Of a stretch of DNA of 22,322 nt, positions 7,120 through 14,820 are shown piece by piece. The notes under the pieces are model-generated. The model made no database searches. It had not been told where the DNA came from and saw nothing but the letters and a program-made list of their open reading frames with translations. Numbering within the stretch: the stretch's first letter is position 1; every line of letters begins with the position of its first letter. Origin of the DNA: CAZAQB01 sp964487155 (GTDB taxonomy: Bacteria; Pseudomonadota; Gammaproteobacteria; Nitrococcales; Nitrococcaceae); assembly GCA_964487155.1 (NCBI GenBank), contig CAZAQB010000048.1, positions 1 through 22,322 of the forward strand, written 5' to 3'. The position numbers and the translations under genes were made by a program.

Positions 7120-7722
7120 GTGTTCCACGATACCCTGGAGCTGCGCTGGTTCGCTCCGGGCGCGGTACCCGCGCCTGTCCAGCATTGGTTCGATACCCTG
7201 CCTGGCTCGGTGGAGGAACACCGGGGCCGCATCGACTGCTACCTGGAGGCGGAGACCACCCCCAGCCTGGCCGTGAAGCTGCAGGACGGCGCACTGGAAA
7301 TCCGCCAGCGCCTGGACCGGGCCGGTACCACCATCATCGCCGCCCACTGCGCCGGCCGGCCCGAGACCTGGCGCAGCTGGCAATTCCCGCTGGCGCGCCC
7401 GCCGGCGTCCACGGCCGGTGACGCCGGGTGGATCGACCTGGCGGAGGATCGCAGCCTGAGGCAGTTCCTGCTGCGCGATGGCCATCCGGAGCCGGCCGCT
7501 GAACCGGATCCCGGACTCACCTGCCTCACCGAACTGACTCACATCGAGCTCGCCGGCGAGCCCTGGTGGACACTGGCCTTCGAGGCGCCGGCCACCGCCG
7601 GGCCCGCCGAGAGCCTGCTGCTGCCGGTCGCCCACGGCCTGCTGACCCGGGATGCCGCGCCCGAGCTCTCTGCCCAGACCTGCTGCAGTTATCCACAGTG
7701 GCTCGCCCGCCTGCGGCGCTGA
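7120..7722 (+). CDS. CYTH-like domain hypothetical protein
   Basis: The 200-residue product has the alternating charged pattern of the CYTH/triphosphate tunnel fold: an early ELRWF strand, then RIDCYLEAE, LAVKLQDG and LEIRQRLDRAG. Such proteins bind triphosphate-containing or other anionic ligands in a beta-barrel. The classic N-terminal ExExK motif is not present, so catalytic activity is uncertain. No signal peptide or membrane segment is visible. The GTG start at 7120 follows a strong GGAGGGAGG site 5 bases upstream; an in-frame GTG at 7102 overlaps this site and is less likely. It is divergent from the DUF5062-like gene and alone in its unit. The family call rests on pattern memory and is moderate. 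Confidence 0.8.
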   Translation: MFHDTLELRWFAPGAVPAPVQHWFDTLPGSVEEHRGRIDCYLEAETTPSLAVKLQDGALEIRQRLDRAGTTIIAAHCAGRPETWRSWQFPLARPPASTAGDAGWIDLAEDRSLRQFLLRDGHPEPAAEPDPGLTCLTELTHIELAGEPWWTLAFEAPATAGPAESLLLPVAHGLLTRDAAPELSAQTCCSYPQWLARLRR

Positions 7723-7784
7723 CCGGCGGCACCGGCCGCCACGCGCTCCGGGGAGTTCCGCTCAATACGCCTTGAATCATGGGC

Positions 7785-7813
7785 TTGCGCCACGCCGGGC
7801 AGCGCCTTAGACT
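7785..7813 (+). promoter_or_regulatory. Sigma70-like promoter for the small protein gene
   Basis: TTGCGC (7785-7790) and TAGACT (7808-7813) are separated by exactly 17 bases and lie about 48 bases before the small gene at 7861. Each hexamer keeps several consensus bases (TTG at -35; TA and final T at -10). Placement between two plus-strand genes fits an own promoter for the small gene, and perhaps for the cupin-tmcA pair. Confidence 0.4.
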
Positions 7814-7860
7814 CCGCGCCACCAATCATCCGGCGTACCCGCCCCCGAAGGATAACAACC

Positions 7861-8025
7861 ATGTCGGCCCAGGCTCCGAAGTTTTCCATCCGCAACCTGG
7901 CACAGGCCGCCAGCGGCGGTAACACCACCACTCCCAGCCGTCTCAACGGCCTCTTCCTGCAGCGGGTTTCAGCCGCTTCGGGGCGCCGCTTGCAGAGCCA
8001 CCAGGCGCGCAGCCGCAAGGGCTGA
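7861..8025 (+). CDS. Small basic protein (54 aa), unknown
   Basis: An ATG at 7861 opens a 54-codon frame ending TGA at 8025. GAAGGA lies upstream with about 8 bases between AAGGA and the ATG, and a sigma70-like promoter precedes it. The sequence starts MSAQAPKFSIRNLAQAA, has a Gly/Asn/Thr-rich middle (GGNTTTPSRLNGLFLQR) and a very basic C-terminus rich in Arg, Gln, His and Lys. No membrane segment or signal peptide is visible. Codon use has high third-position GC. The basic tail would suit nucleic acid or ribosome binding, but this is only inference. I recognise no family. It lies 45 bases before the cupin gene. Confidence 0.6.
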   Translation: MSAQAPKFSIRNLAQAASGGNTTTPSRLNGLFLQRVSAASGRRLQSHQARSRKG

Positions 8026-8070
8026 TCCCCGGTGCCTACGGGGACGCTCGCTCTCTGCTAGCTTTCCGGC

Positions 8071-8790
8071 ATGGACGAGTCCAGCAACCGCAACACCATG
8101 CCCACCCGCATCAACGCCGACCTGGGCGTCCCCGCCCGGGAGCTCAGCGCTGAGCTGCCGTGGCGGCCATCGCCGGCGCCGGGCGTCGAGCGACGCATGC
8201 TGGAGCGCCGCGGCGCCGAGCGCGCCCGGGTCACCAGCCTGGTGCGCTACGCGCCCGACAGCCGCTTCCCCAGCCACACCCACGGCGGCGGCGAGGAGTT
8301 TCTGGTGCTCGACGGCACCTTCCACGACGAGCACGGCAGCTACCCGGCCGGCTGGTACGTCCGCAACCCGGTGGGTTCCGGCCACACTCCGCACACCACC
8401 GAGGGCTGCACCATCCTGGTGAAGCTGTGGTGGATGCACCCGGACGACCAGGAATACGTGCGCTTCGACACCGCCGAGCGCCAGCGCTGGCGGCAGCGGC
8501 CGGAGTCCGGCCTGCGCACCTGCCCGCTGCACGCCACCGACCGGGAAGAGAACCTGCTGCTGGAACTGGCGCCCGGCGCCACCCTGCCCGAGCGCGGCGT
8601 GCCGGGCGGCGAGGAGTTGTTCCTGCTGCGCGGCGCCGCCGAGGATGCCGACGGCAGCCATCCCCAGGGCACCTGGCTGCGCCGGCCGGGGCCCAGCACA
8701 CCCGCACTGACCACCACCGACGGCTGCCTGCTGTACTGCAAGCGCGGCCACCTGCGAGAGCCACCGCCGCTTCCCCCGGAAGAGGCCTGA
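8071..8790 (+). CDS. ChrR-like cupin domain protein
   Basis: The 239-residue product is a cytoplasmic cupin. The N-terminal barrel carries a complete metal-ligand set: His69 and His71 (SHTHGGGEEF), Glu75 and His105 (SGHTPHT). A second, degenerate cupin half follows (about 145-230), with LAPGATLPERGVPGGEELF but no His ligands. This matches ChrR-type cupins, known as the C-terminal domain of zinc anti-sigma factors. Here the anti-sigma zinc-finger domain is absent and no ECF sigma gene is nearby, so it is a stand-alone cupin of unknown substrate. Neither the ATG at 8071 nor the in-frame ATG at 8098 has a clear ribosome binding site, so the start is uncertain. It precedes tmcA by 18 bases, suggesting co-transcription. 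Confidence 0.85.
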   Translation: MDESSNRNTMPTRINADLGVPARELSAELPWRPSPAPGVERRMLERRGAERARVTSLVRYAPDSRFPSHTHGGGEEFLVLDGTFHDEHGSYPAGWYVRNPVGSGHTPHTTEGCTILVKLWWMHPDDQEYVRFDTAERQRWRQRPESGLRTCPLHATDREENLLLELAPGATLPERGVPGGEELFLLRGAAEDADGSHPQGTWLRRPGPSTPALTTTDGCLLYCKRGHLREPPPLPPEEA

Positions 8791-8808
8791 GCGGCCGCTG
8801 CCGCGGGC

Positions 8809-11145
8809 GTGAACACCCCGGCCCAGCTGCTGATCAAGCGTGCCGTCCTGGCTGGCTGTTCGCCTGCCGGGCGCGGGGTGGCTGAGGAACGCCTCCCGCC
8901 GCCCGTGGACTTCTCCGCCCTGGCGCGCTACGCGGCGGCGGCGGCCCGCGCCGCGCTCCGCGCTCGCCACCGGCTGACCCTGCTGGTCAGCGGCGCCGAG
9001 GCCTGGGGACGCGTGGCTGCGCCGGCCCTGCTCGCCGGTCTGGACACCGGCGACGTTCTCTGGGTGGGCCACGCCCCTGAGGGCTGCCCGGCCACCGGGG
9101 TGGCGCCGGAGCGGGCACTGACCGTGCTCGGCCGGGAATGGGACGCCGTCCTGGTGGATGGCTGGCTGGGCCTGGACCCGGATACGCTGGCGGCCACCGC
9201 CGGCAGCCTGCGCGGCGGCGGCCTGTTTCTGCTGCTGGCGCCGCCCCTGGAGACCTGGGCCCGCCGCGGCGACCCTGCGGCCCGCCGCATCACACCCTAC
9301 CCATGGACGGTGGATCAGCTGAGCGGCCGATTCCCCGCCCGGCTCGCCCGCTGCCTGGCCGCCGCCCCCGGCGTGCTGCACCTGGCGCCCCACCGGCACC
9401 TGCCGGCCATCTCCGCCGGCCCGCCGGCGCCGTCCGCACCCGGCGGTGGCCCCACCGCGGAGCAGCGGCGCATCCAGCAAGACCTGGCCGCTCTTGCGCT
9501 GGAGCGCCCGCCACGGCCCCTGGTGCTCACCGCCGACCGGGGCCGGGGCAAGTCCGCCGCCCTGGGCATGGCCGCCGCCGCCCTGCTGGCGCACGAGGCC
9601 TGCCGGATCCGGGTCACCGCACCGCGCCCCGCGGCCGCGGCGGTCCTGTTCCGCCACTGCGCGGCGGCGCTGGGGCTTGCGTCCGGCGCGCTGCCGGAAC
9701 TGCTCGCGGCCTCCGGCGGGCGGCTCACCTTCAACGCGCCCGACCAGTTGCTGAGGGAGACGCCTGCCGCGGACCTGCTGCTGGTGGACGAGGCCGCCGC
9801 GCTGCCGGCCCCCCTGCTCCAGCAACTGCTGCGACGCTATCCCCGCGCTGCTTTCGCCACCACGGTGCATGGCTACGAAGGCTCCGGCCGGGGGTTCGCG
9901 GTGCGCTTCCGCGGCCACCTGGAGCGCCACGCCCCCGGCTGGCGGGAGCGCAGTCTGCAGGCCCCGGTGCGCTGGGCACCGGGGGATCCGCTGGAGGCGT
10001 GGACCAATCGTGCACTGCTGCTGGACGCCTCGGGCCGGCCCAGCGCCCCCCGCGGGACGGGTGAGCCCTGCATCCTGCGCCTGGACCGCGACGCGCTGGC
10101 CGGCAACGAGCCGCTGTTGCGGGAGATCTTCGGCCTGCTGGTGGACGCCCATTACCAGACCCGGCCGCTGGATCTGCGCAACCTGCTGGACGGCCCCACG
10201 GTGGAGGTGTGGGTGGCCCGCCAGGGCCCGCGGGTGCTGGGCGCCTGCCTGGCCGCCCGGGAAGGCGCCCTGCCCCGGTGGCTGTCCCGCGCGGTGTGGC
10301 TGGGCCGGCGCCGGGTCCACGGCCACCTCATGCCCCAGACGCTGGCCGCCCACGCCGGCCACCCGGAGGCCGCCCGGCTGCGCCACCTCCGGGTGCTGCG
10401 CATCGCCGTTGCGCCCGGCCAGCGCCGCCGGGGCATCGGCAGCCGCCTGGTGCGCGCCGCCATCGAGCGGGCCCGGCGCGACCGACTGGACCTGGCGGGC
10501 TCCAGCTTCGCCGCCGAGGCCGGGGTGCTGGCCTTCTGGCAGCAGCTGGGCCTGATGCCGGTGCGCCTGGGGGTGCGCCGGGACGCCGCCACGGGCCTGC
10601 CCTCGGTGCTCGTGGCGACCGGGCTGAGCGGGGCCGGCGTTGCCCTGGCGGATACCCTGGCCGGGCGCTTTGGCCACAGCCTGCCGGTGCTGCGGCGCCA
10701 CGGCCTTGCCGAGCCCGAACTGGCGGCGCAACTGGCAACGCCCCCCGATCCGGGCCCCGACCGCCGGGCGGAGCGCCGCGACCTGCTCAGCTTCGCCTTC
10801 GGCGAGCGCCGCCTGGAACACTGCCTGCCCGCCCTGGAGCGGCTGCTGGCCGCCACGCCGCCGGGCGATCCCGCGCTGCGGCCCCTGGTTGCGCGGGTGC
10901 TGCATGGCCGCTCGTGGGCGGAGGTGGCCGCCGACTCCGGCCTCAAAGGACGCCGCGAGGCGCTGGCCATCTGCCGCCAGCTGGTCGCCGGCCTGCTGGC
11001 CGATCCCTCCCTCCGCCGCTTGGCGAATGCCCCCGGGGCTATGGACAACCCCCCGGCGCTAAACTACTACTCCCTGCAGAGCCGACGGGGAGCGCGGCCA
11101 CCGGGCCCCATACGGCCAATACGAAAAGCGCCTGAAGGCGACTGA
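8809..11145 (+). CDS. tmcA: tRNA(Met) cytidine acetyltransferase TmcA
   Basis: TmcA makes N4-acetylcytidine at the wobble position of elongator tRNA-Met using acetyl-CoA and ATP. The 778-residue product shows the family order: N-terminal domain (about 1-210), RNA-helicase-like ATPase with Walker A ADRGRGKS (242-249) and Walker B LLLVDEA (323-329), the conserved THxxYEGSGRGF-type block (VHGYEGSGRGFAVRF, 353-367), a GNAT domain with the acetyl-CoA loop RRRGIG (539-544), and a C-terminal tRNA-binding region. E. coli TmcA has 671 residues. The extra length is partly a tail after about residue 735 (Pro/Arg-rich, low complexity) and partly loop expansion in a GC-rich sequence. The start is GTG without a strong site, 18 bases after the cupin stop. 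Exact start uncertain. Confidence 0.95.
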   Translation: MNTPAQLLIKRAVLAGCSPAGRGVAEERLPPPVDFSALARYAAAAARAALRARHRLTLLVSGAEAWGRVAAPALLAGLDTGDVLWVGHAPEGCPATGVAPERALTVLGREWDAVLVDGWLGLDPDTLAATAGSLRGGGLFLLLAPPLETWARRGDPAARRITPYPWTVDQLSGRFPARLARCLAAAPGVLHLAPHRHLPAISAGPPAPSAPGGGPTAEQRRIQQDLAALALERPPRPLVLTADRGRGKSAALGMAAAALLAHEACRIRVTAPRPAAAAVLFRHCAAALGLASGALPELLAASGGRLTFNAPDQLLRETPAADLLLVDEAAALPAPLLQQLLRRYPRAAFATTVHGYEGSGRGFAVRFRGHLERHAPGWRERSLQAPVRWAPGDPLEAWTNRALLLDASGRPSAPRGTGEPCILRLDRDALAGNEPLLREIFGLLVDAHYQTRPLDLRNLLDGPTVEVWVARQGPRVLGACLAAREGALPRWLSRAVWLGRRRVHGHLMPQTLAAHAGHPEAARLRHLRVLRIAVAPGQRRRGIGSRLVRAAIERARRDRLDLAGSSFAAEAGVLAFWQQLGLMPVRLGVRRDAATGLPSVLVATGLSGAGVALADTLAGRFGHSLPVLRRHGLAEPELAAQLATPPDPGPDRRAERRDLLSFAFGERRLEHCLPALERLLAATPPGDPALRPLVARVLHGRSWAEVAADSGLKGRREALAICRQLVAGLLADPSLRRLANAPGAMDNPPALNYYSLQSRRGARPPGPIRPIRKAPEGD

Positions 11146-11421
11146 GGGAGGCGGACCGCTCGTCGGCACCCCGATGCACTTACCCGCGCCGGCCAGGACG
11201 GCCAGTGCGGCCCCTGCGACGACGACAACATAAAGATTCAGCTGATTATGTTCCTGGCTCAGCCGGATGGAGAATCGCGGCGCGGGCGCCGCTACCACAC
11301 GAGTCGCTCCTGCACGCCCGCCAGAGCCCCCCTGTGGGAGGCCCGCCCTCCTGCCGATTGGGCGCCGGGCAGTGCCGGCGAGCTGCGCCAGGGGCATGAT
11401 CAAGGGGACTCGAAGCGACTG

Positions 11422-12102
11422 ATGAACCTGCGTGCTGCTGTAGTGGCGGGGCTGGGTCTGCTGCTGGTGGGCTGCGCCACCGCGCCGGCTCTGGACAGTC
11501 CGCCGAGCGAAGATCCGGAGGCCGGCGCCGCCGCTCGCTCGGTACCCACCTACCACGCCTACGACTGCGAGAACGGCCGCCGGCTGATCTCCACCATGCA
11601 GGGAAACACCATGGAGCTGTTCCTGGTCACCGAGCGGGCACAGCTGCAGCGCGAGCCCTCGGCAGAGGGGATGGTCTACTCCAGCGGTGACCTGCGCTTC
11701 ACAGTCCAGGGGGACGCGGCGGTTCTTCGCGGACGCGACGACGGCCCGTTGCGCTGTCAGGAGAACTTCCGCCGCTCCGCCATCGAGACCGCCATCCGCG
11801 GCGGCGCCGACTTCTGGGGCAGCGGCCACAATCCGGGCTGGTCGGTGCAGGCCGGCCCGGCCGGCGTGCTGTTCGTCACCGACGACGGCGCCCGCCGCTA
11901 TCGCCTGCCGCCGGCCCGGCCCGACGTCTACCGTGCCGAGGGCACGACCATCTATCACAGCAGCGAGAACGGCCATGTCCTCGACGTGACCTTCCGCCGC
12001 GAGACCTGCGTCGACCCGGTGACCGAAGAGCGCTTCCGGGTCGCGGTCGAGGTGGAGTTCGAAGGCCAGCGCTACGAGGGCTGCGGCCTGGCCCTTCAGT
12101 AG
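11422..12102 (+). CDS. Lipoprotein with MliC-like and COG3650-like domains
   Basis: The 226-residue product begins with a lipoprotein signal (lipobox LVGC, Cys18, then Ala, favouring the outer membrane). After a Pro/Ala-rich linker comes an MliC-like region (about 44-110) with YHAYDCENG, MELFLVTE, GMVYSSGDLRFTVQGDAAVL and a closing RCQEN, so the two cysteines can pair as in C-type lysozyme inhibitors. The C-terminal half (about 112-226) has the GHNPGWSV, TIYHSSENGHVLDVTF and YEGCGLAL blocks of the COG3650 domain found in other Gammaproteobacterial envelope lipoproteins. MliC proteins inhibit C-type lysozymes at the cell envelope; inhibition here is inferred. The start at 11422 is set by the signal sequence; the frame is open 174 bases further upstream but that part is not protein-like. 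It converges with the GNAT gene and overlaps it by 7 bases. Confidence 0.88.
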   Translation: MNLRAAVVAGLGLLLVGCATAPALDSPPSEDPEAGAAARSVPTYHAYDCENGRRLISTMQGNTMELFLVTERAQLQREPSAEGMVYSSGDLRFTVQGDAAVLRGRDDGPLRCQENFRRSAIETAIRGGADFWGSGHNPGWSVQAGPAGVLFVTDDGARRYRLPPARPDVYRAEGTTIYHSSENGHVLDVTFRRETCVDPVTEERFRVAVEVEFEGQRYEGCGLALQ

Positions 12103-12593
12103 GCCCGGCCCGCCCACTCCCGCGCGAGCAGCGCCATCACCACCAGGGATTCGTAGCCGTCGGGGCCCAGCAGACACTCCCGCAGCGTGCCCTCCACCCG
12201 GAAACCTTCGCTCAGATAGAGGCTGCGGGCGGGCTGGTTGTGGGCCTTCACGTCCAGCCACAGCCGGTGGGCCCGGTGAGTGGCGAAGGCCCGCTGGACC
12301 AGCGCCACCAGTGCCCGGCGCCCGTGCCCCCGCCCCTTGACCGTCACTACCAGCCGGCGCAGCTCCACGCTGCCGTGGGGCGAGACCAGGCCCGCCAGCA
12401 TGGCGTAGCCCACCGGGCCCGCCTCGCCGGCGTGGAGCATCAGGTATTCCTGGTCCGGGTCCGCCAGGGCCTTGCGGTGGCGGGCCTCGGGCCAGGGAAT
12501 GACCCAGCGGGCGTTGTCCGGGTCGGCCTCCGCCCCGACCACAAAGGCCAGATCGGCCGGGGTCGCGGGCAGCAGTTGCAGGGCGTCGCTCAC
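12096..12593 (-). CDS. GNAT family N-acetyltransferase
   Basis: The 165-residue product is a single GNAT domain of the RimJ/RimL-like type, transferring acetyl from acetyl-CoA to an amine. It starts LQLLPATPADLAFV, has the central strand SVELRRLVVT, the acetyl-CoA pyrophosphate loop VKGRGHGRRALVAL, then HRLWLDVKAHNQPARSLYLSEGF and the closing GYESLVVMALL. It lacks a signal sequence and acts in the cytoplasm. The start is GTG at 12593, with GGA about 8 bases upstream. Its substrate cannot be predicted; protein N-termini, small amines and antibiotics are all possible for this family. Its stop lies inside the 3' end of the convergent lipoprotein gene. Confidence 0.92.
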   Translation of the reverse strand: MSDALQLLPATPADLAFVVGAEADPDNARWVIPWPEARHRKALADPDQEYLMLHAGEAGPVGYAMLAGLVSPHGSVELRRLVVTVKGRGHGRRALVALVQRAFATHRAHRLWLDVKAHNQPARSLYLSEGFRVEGTLRECLLGPDGYESLVVMALLAREWAGRAY

Positions 12594-12782
12594 CGGCGGA
12601 TTCCGCGTCTCAGGGAGTGTCTACCCGAGAGTTTACAGATTGCATCGGTCTGCACGCCTGGCCGAATCCGAGGCACCCGGGCCCGGGGGCATTGATGTTG
12701 ACTATGGATAAAGCCGCAACAATTGATTGGTTATGGCGGATGCGAATCAGTACCATTTGTTCCGTACCAGGAGACTCACGCC

Positions 12783-12998
12783 ATGACCAAGACCGTAACG
12801 TTCGCCATCATGCACTTCAGCGTCGCCTTCGCCGTGGTCTACCTGCTCACCGGCAGCCTGGCGGTGGGCGGCGCCGTGGCGCTGGTGGAGCCGCTGGTAA
12901 ATACCGTGGGCTATCACATCCACGAGCGGATCTGGGCCCGCGCCGGCCGCCGCACCCGAGGACCCGTCGCGGCCCCGCTCGCAGCCAGCGGCACCTGA
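12783..12998 (+). CDS. DUF2061 family membrane protein
   Basis: The 71-residue product matches DUF2061, small inner-membrane proteins of unknown function. It has KTVTFAIMHFSVAFAVVYLLTGS as the first helix, GGAVALVEPLVNTVGYHIHER as the second, and a short basic tail. The conserved His in the first helix, the E-P pair and the YHIHE motif are present. The start at 12783 is chosen because AGGAG lies 9 bases upstream and homologues begin with the KT-SFA block. The leader of 190 bases from the divergent GNAT start has AT-rich stretches that could hold a promoter, but no clear hexamer pair. It converges with msrAB, 68 bases apart. Confidence 0.9.
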   Translation: MTKTVTFAIMHFSVAFAVVYLLTGSLAVGGAVALVEPLVNTVGYHIHERIWARAGRRTRGPVAAPLAASGT

Positions 12999-13066
12999 CT
13001 CCGGTCCAGCGCAAGCCTATCAGGGTCAGCACGTCATCCTGCGAGTTCCTACGGCGCAGAGCGGGC

Positions 13067-14197
13067 TCAGCGGCCCTGGGCCAGATCGGCGGAGAACCGC
13101 TCCGCGTATTCGCCATAGCCTTCGCTTGCCAGTTCCTCCGCGGGAATGAAACGCAGCGCCGCCGAGTTCATGCAGTAGCGCAGGCCGGTGGGCTCCGGGC
13201 CGTCGTCGAAAACATGGCCCAGGTGCGAGTCCCCGAAGCGGCTGCGCACCTCGGTCCGGGTAACGAACAGGGAATTGTCCGGGCGCTCCACCACCGCCTC
13301 CGGGTCGACCGGCCGGGTAAAGCTCGGCCAGCCGGTGCCGGAGGTGAACTTGTCCTCGGATGAGAACAGCGGCTCGCCGGTCACCACGTCGACGTAGAGT
13401 CCCGGGCGCGTCTCGTCCCAGTAGGCGTTGTCGAAGGGCGGCTCGGTGGCATCCTCCTGGGTCACCTGGTACTGCAGCCGGGTGAGCCGCGCCCGCAGCT
13501 CGTCAGGGTCAGGCCGGGCATAACGCGCGCCCTCCGGGCGGTACTGGCTGTAGTCCACCTCGAATTCATCGCCCCACACCCGTTCCTGGAACTGGAAGCG
13601 CCCGGAGTTGAAGGTGTAGACCCGGTAGCGCACCGGGTTCTTGCGGTAGTAGTCCTGGTGGTAGTCCTCGGCCCGGTAGAAGCGCTCGAAGGGCACGATC
13701 TCGATGGTCACCGGCCGCTCGTAGCGCCGGGAGGCGGCCAGCGCGTCACGGCTGCGGATCGCGGCGGCCCGCTGCGCCTCGTCGTGGTAGAAGATCGCCG
13801 GCCGGTACTGGCGGCCCCGGTCCACGAACTGGCCCCCGGCGTCCGTGGGATCGGCCAGCCGCCAGAGCCCCTGCAGCAGGCCCTCGTAGGTGATCACCTT
13901 GGGATCGTAGTAGACCTGCACGGCCTCGGTATGACCGGTGCCGCCGCCGGCCACCTGCTGGTAGCTGGGGTTCTCCAGATCCCCACCGCTGTAGCCGGAC
14001 ACCGCTTCTCTCACGCCGGGCAGCTTCTCGAAGCCGGCCTCGACGCACCAGAAGCAGCCGCCGGCGAAGGTGGCCACCGCCAGGCTGTCGGTCTCTGTGG
14101 GTTGATCGCTGGGCGCGGCGCCGCCGGCCGTGAGGGCTCCGAAGGTCACGGCCGCCAGCAGCGCGGCGGCGCCGGAGAGGATGATTGACTGTCGCAT
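13067..14197 (-). CDS. msrAB: Bifunctional peptide-methionine sulfoxide reductase MsrA-MsrB, exported
   Basis: The 376-residue product repairs oxidised methionine in proteins, MsrA acting on the S form and MsrB on the R form. An N-terminal hydrophobic segment (about 5-24) is a signal peptide or anchor, so it works in the periplasm. The MsrA domain (about 38-205) has GGCFWC with catalytic Cys47, and GGGTGHTEAVQV. The MsrB domain (about 240-365) has the GTGWPSF motif, SHLGHVFDDGP and the catalytic RYCMNS with Cys342. Only three cysteines exist (47, 50, 342): the zinc CxxC pairs are absent and MsrB has no second cysteine for a disulfide. No thioredoxin-like domain is fused, so an outside reductant is needed. 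The Shine-Dalgarno AGGGGA lies inside a predicted hairpin (14204-14234). Confidence 0.95.
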   Translation of the reverse strand: MRQSIILSGAAALLAAVTFGALTAGGAAPSDQPTETDSLAVATFAGGCFWCVEAGFEKLPGVREAVSGYSGGDLENPSYQQVAGGGTGHTEAVQVYYDPKVITYEGLLQGLWRLADPTDAGGQFVDRGRQYRPAIFYHDEAQRAAAIRSRDALAASRRYERPVTIEIVPFERFYRAEDYHQDYYRKNPVRYRVYTFNSGRFQFQERVWGDEFEVDYSQYRPEGARYARPDPDELRARLTRLQYQVTQEDATEPPFDNAYWDETRPGLYVDVVTGEPLFSSEDKFTSGTGWPSFTRPVDPEAVVERPDNSLFVTRTEVRSRFGDSHLGHVFDDGPEPTGLRYCMNSAALRFIPAEELASEGYGEYAERFSADLAQGR

Positions 14198-14203
14198 GGT
14201 TGT

Positions 14204-14234
14204 CCCCTGTCGGTAGTGGGTGGGTTGACAGGGG
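14204..14234 (-). promoter_or_regulatory. Hairpin covering the msrAB ribosome binding site
   Basis: CCCCTGTC (14204-14211, plus strand) and its exact reverse complement GACAGGGG (14227-14234) flank a 15-base loop. On the minus strand the 3' arm contains AGGGG, which continues into the A of the ribosome binding site just before the ATG at 14197. Folding would hide this site and could lower translation. It could also be chance in GC-rich DNA. Confidence 0.4.
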
Positions 14235-14317
14235 CAGTGTCGGTGGGCGGACTCACGCCGCCGTCACCCAGATCTCACGATTCTGTCACGCTGGGTGCGG
14301 GGTGCCACTCTCCCGTC

Positions 14318-14734
14318 TCAGCGGTCCTCCGGCGGCCGGCGCAGGGCCTTGGTGCGGCCACGCTGGACCTTGCCCTCCACGCGCCGTCGCTGGCTGGCCC
14401 GGGTGGGCCTGGTGGGGCGCCGGGGCGCCGCCGTCACGGCGGCGGATCGCACCAGGGCCGCGAGCCGCTCCAGGGCGTCCTCCCGGTTCTGCTCCTGGGA
14501 GCGGAAGCGCTGAGCCTTGATGACGATCACGCCGTCCCGGGTGATGCGCCGGTCGGAGCGGGCCAGTAGCCGCTGCTTGTAGAACTCCGGCAGGGAAGAG
14601 CCGCGCACGTCGAAGCGCAGCTGCACGGCCGAGGCCAGCTTGTTGACGTTCTGCCCGCCCGGGCCCTGGGCACGGGTGGCGGAGAGTTCGATCTCTTCCA
14701 GGGGGATGGCGACATTGCGGGAGATCTGCAGCAT
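14318..14734 (-). CDS. arfB: Ribosome rescue peptidyl-tRNA hydrolase ArfB (YaeJ)
   Basis: ArfB releases peptides from ribosomes stalled on mRNAs without stop codons, in parallel with trans-translation. The 138-residue product (E. coli 140) has the catalytic GGQ at residues 26-28 in the block GPGGQNVNK, a compact N-terminal domain to about residue 95, and a long basic C-terminal tail rich in Arg, Pro and Lys that in the family enters the empty mRNA channel. The start at 14734 places the GGQ as in homologues and begins MLQISRNVAIP; a longer frame to 14827 would overlap the divergent DUF3047 gene. No strong ribosome binding site is seen. The gene lies 120 bases upstream of msrAB on the same strand. 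Confidence 0.95.
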   Translation of the reverse strand: MLQISRNVAIPLEEIELSATRAQGPGGQNVNKLASAVQLRFDVRGSSLPEFYKQRLLARSDRRITRDGVIVIKAQRFRSQEQNREDALERLAALVRSAAVTAAPRRPTRPTRASQRRRVEGKVQRGRTKALRRPPEDR

Positions 14735-14820
14735 GGTGGGCGTACGCGCTGGACATCCGTTGACGGCCTGCCATGGTAGCGGATGCCCGTGACCGGTTTC
14801 TTCCGGAGTCCCCCCCGGCC

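Noticed and set aside
8071..8790. Cupin as a ChrR anti-sigma factor
   Set aside because: The zinc-binding anti-sigma N-terminal domain (HxxxCxxC type) is absent and no ECF sigma factor gene is adjacent, so only the cupin relationship is supported.
7969..10905. Very long minus-strand open frame (978 codons) opposite the cupin and tmcA genes
   Set aside because: The composition is Gln/Gly/Arg/Ala-rich without motifs. Long antisense frames are expected in GC-rich genes, and the plus-strand products are recognised families.
11059..11260. Minus-strand stretch reading LYVVVVAGAALAVLAGAG, membrane-like, at the end of a 400-codon frame opposite the lipoprotein gene
   Set aside because: There is no start codon with a binding site near the hydrophobic part, and the remainder is antisense to two confident genes. 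The 276-base gap between tmcA and the lipoprotein shows no other clear feature.
12594..12782. AT-richer leader with TTGACT followed by several TA-rich hexamers upstream of the DUF2061 gene
   Set aside because: No -10 hexamer lies at 16-18 bases from TTGACT with reasonable match, so a promoter could not be placed.
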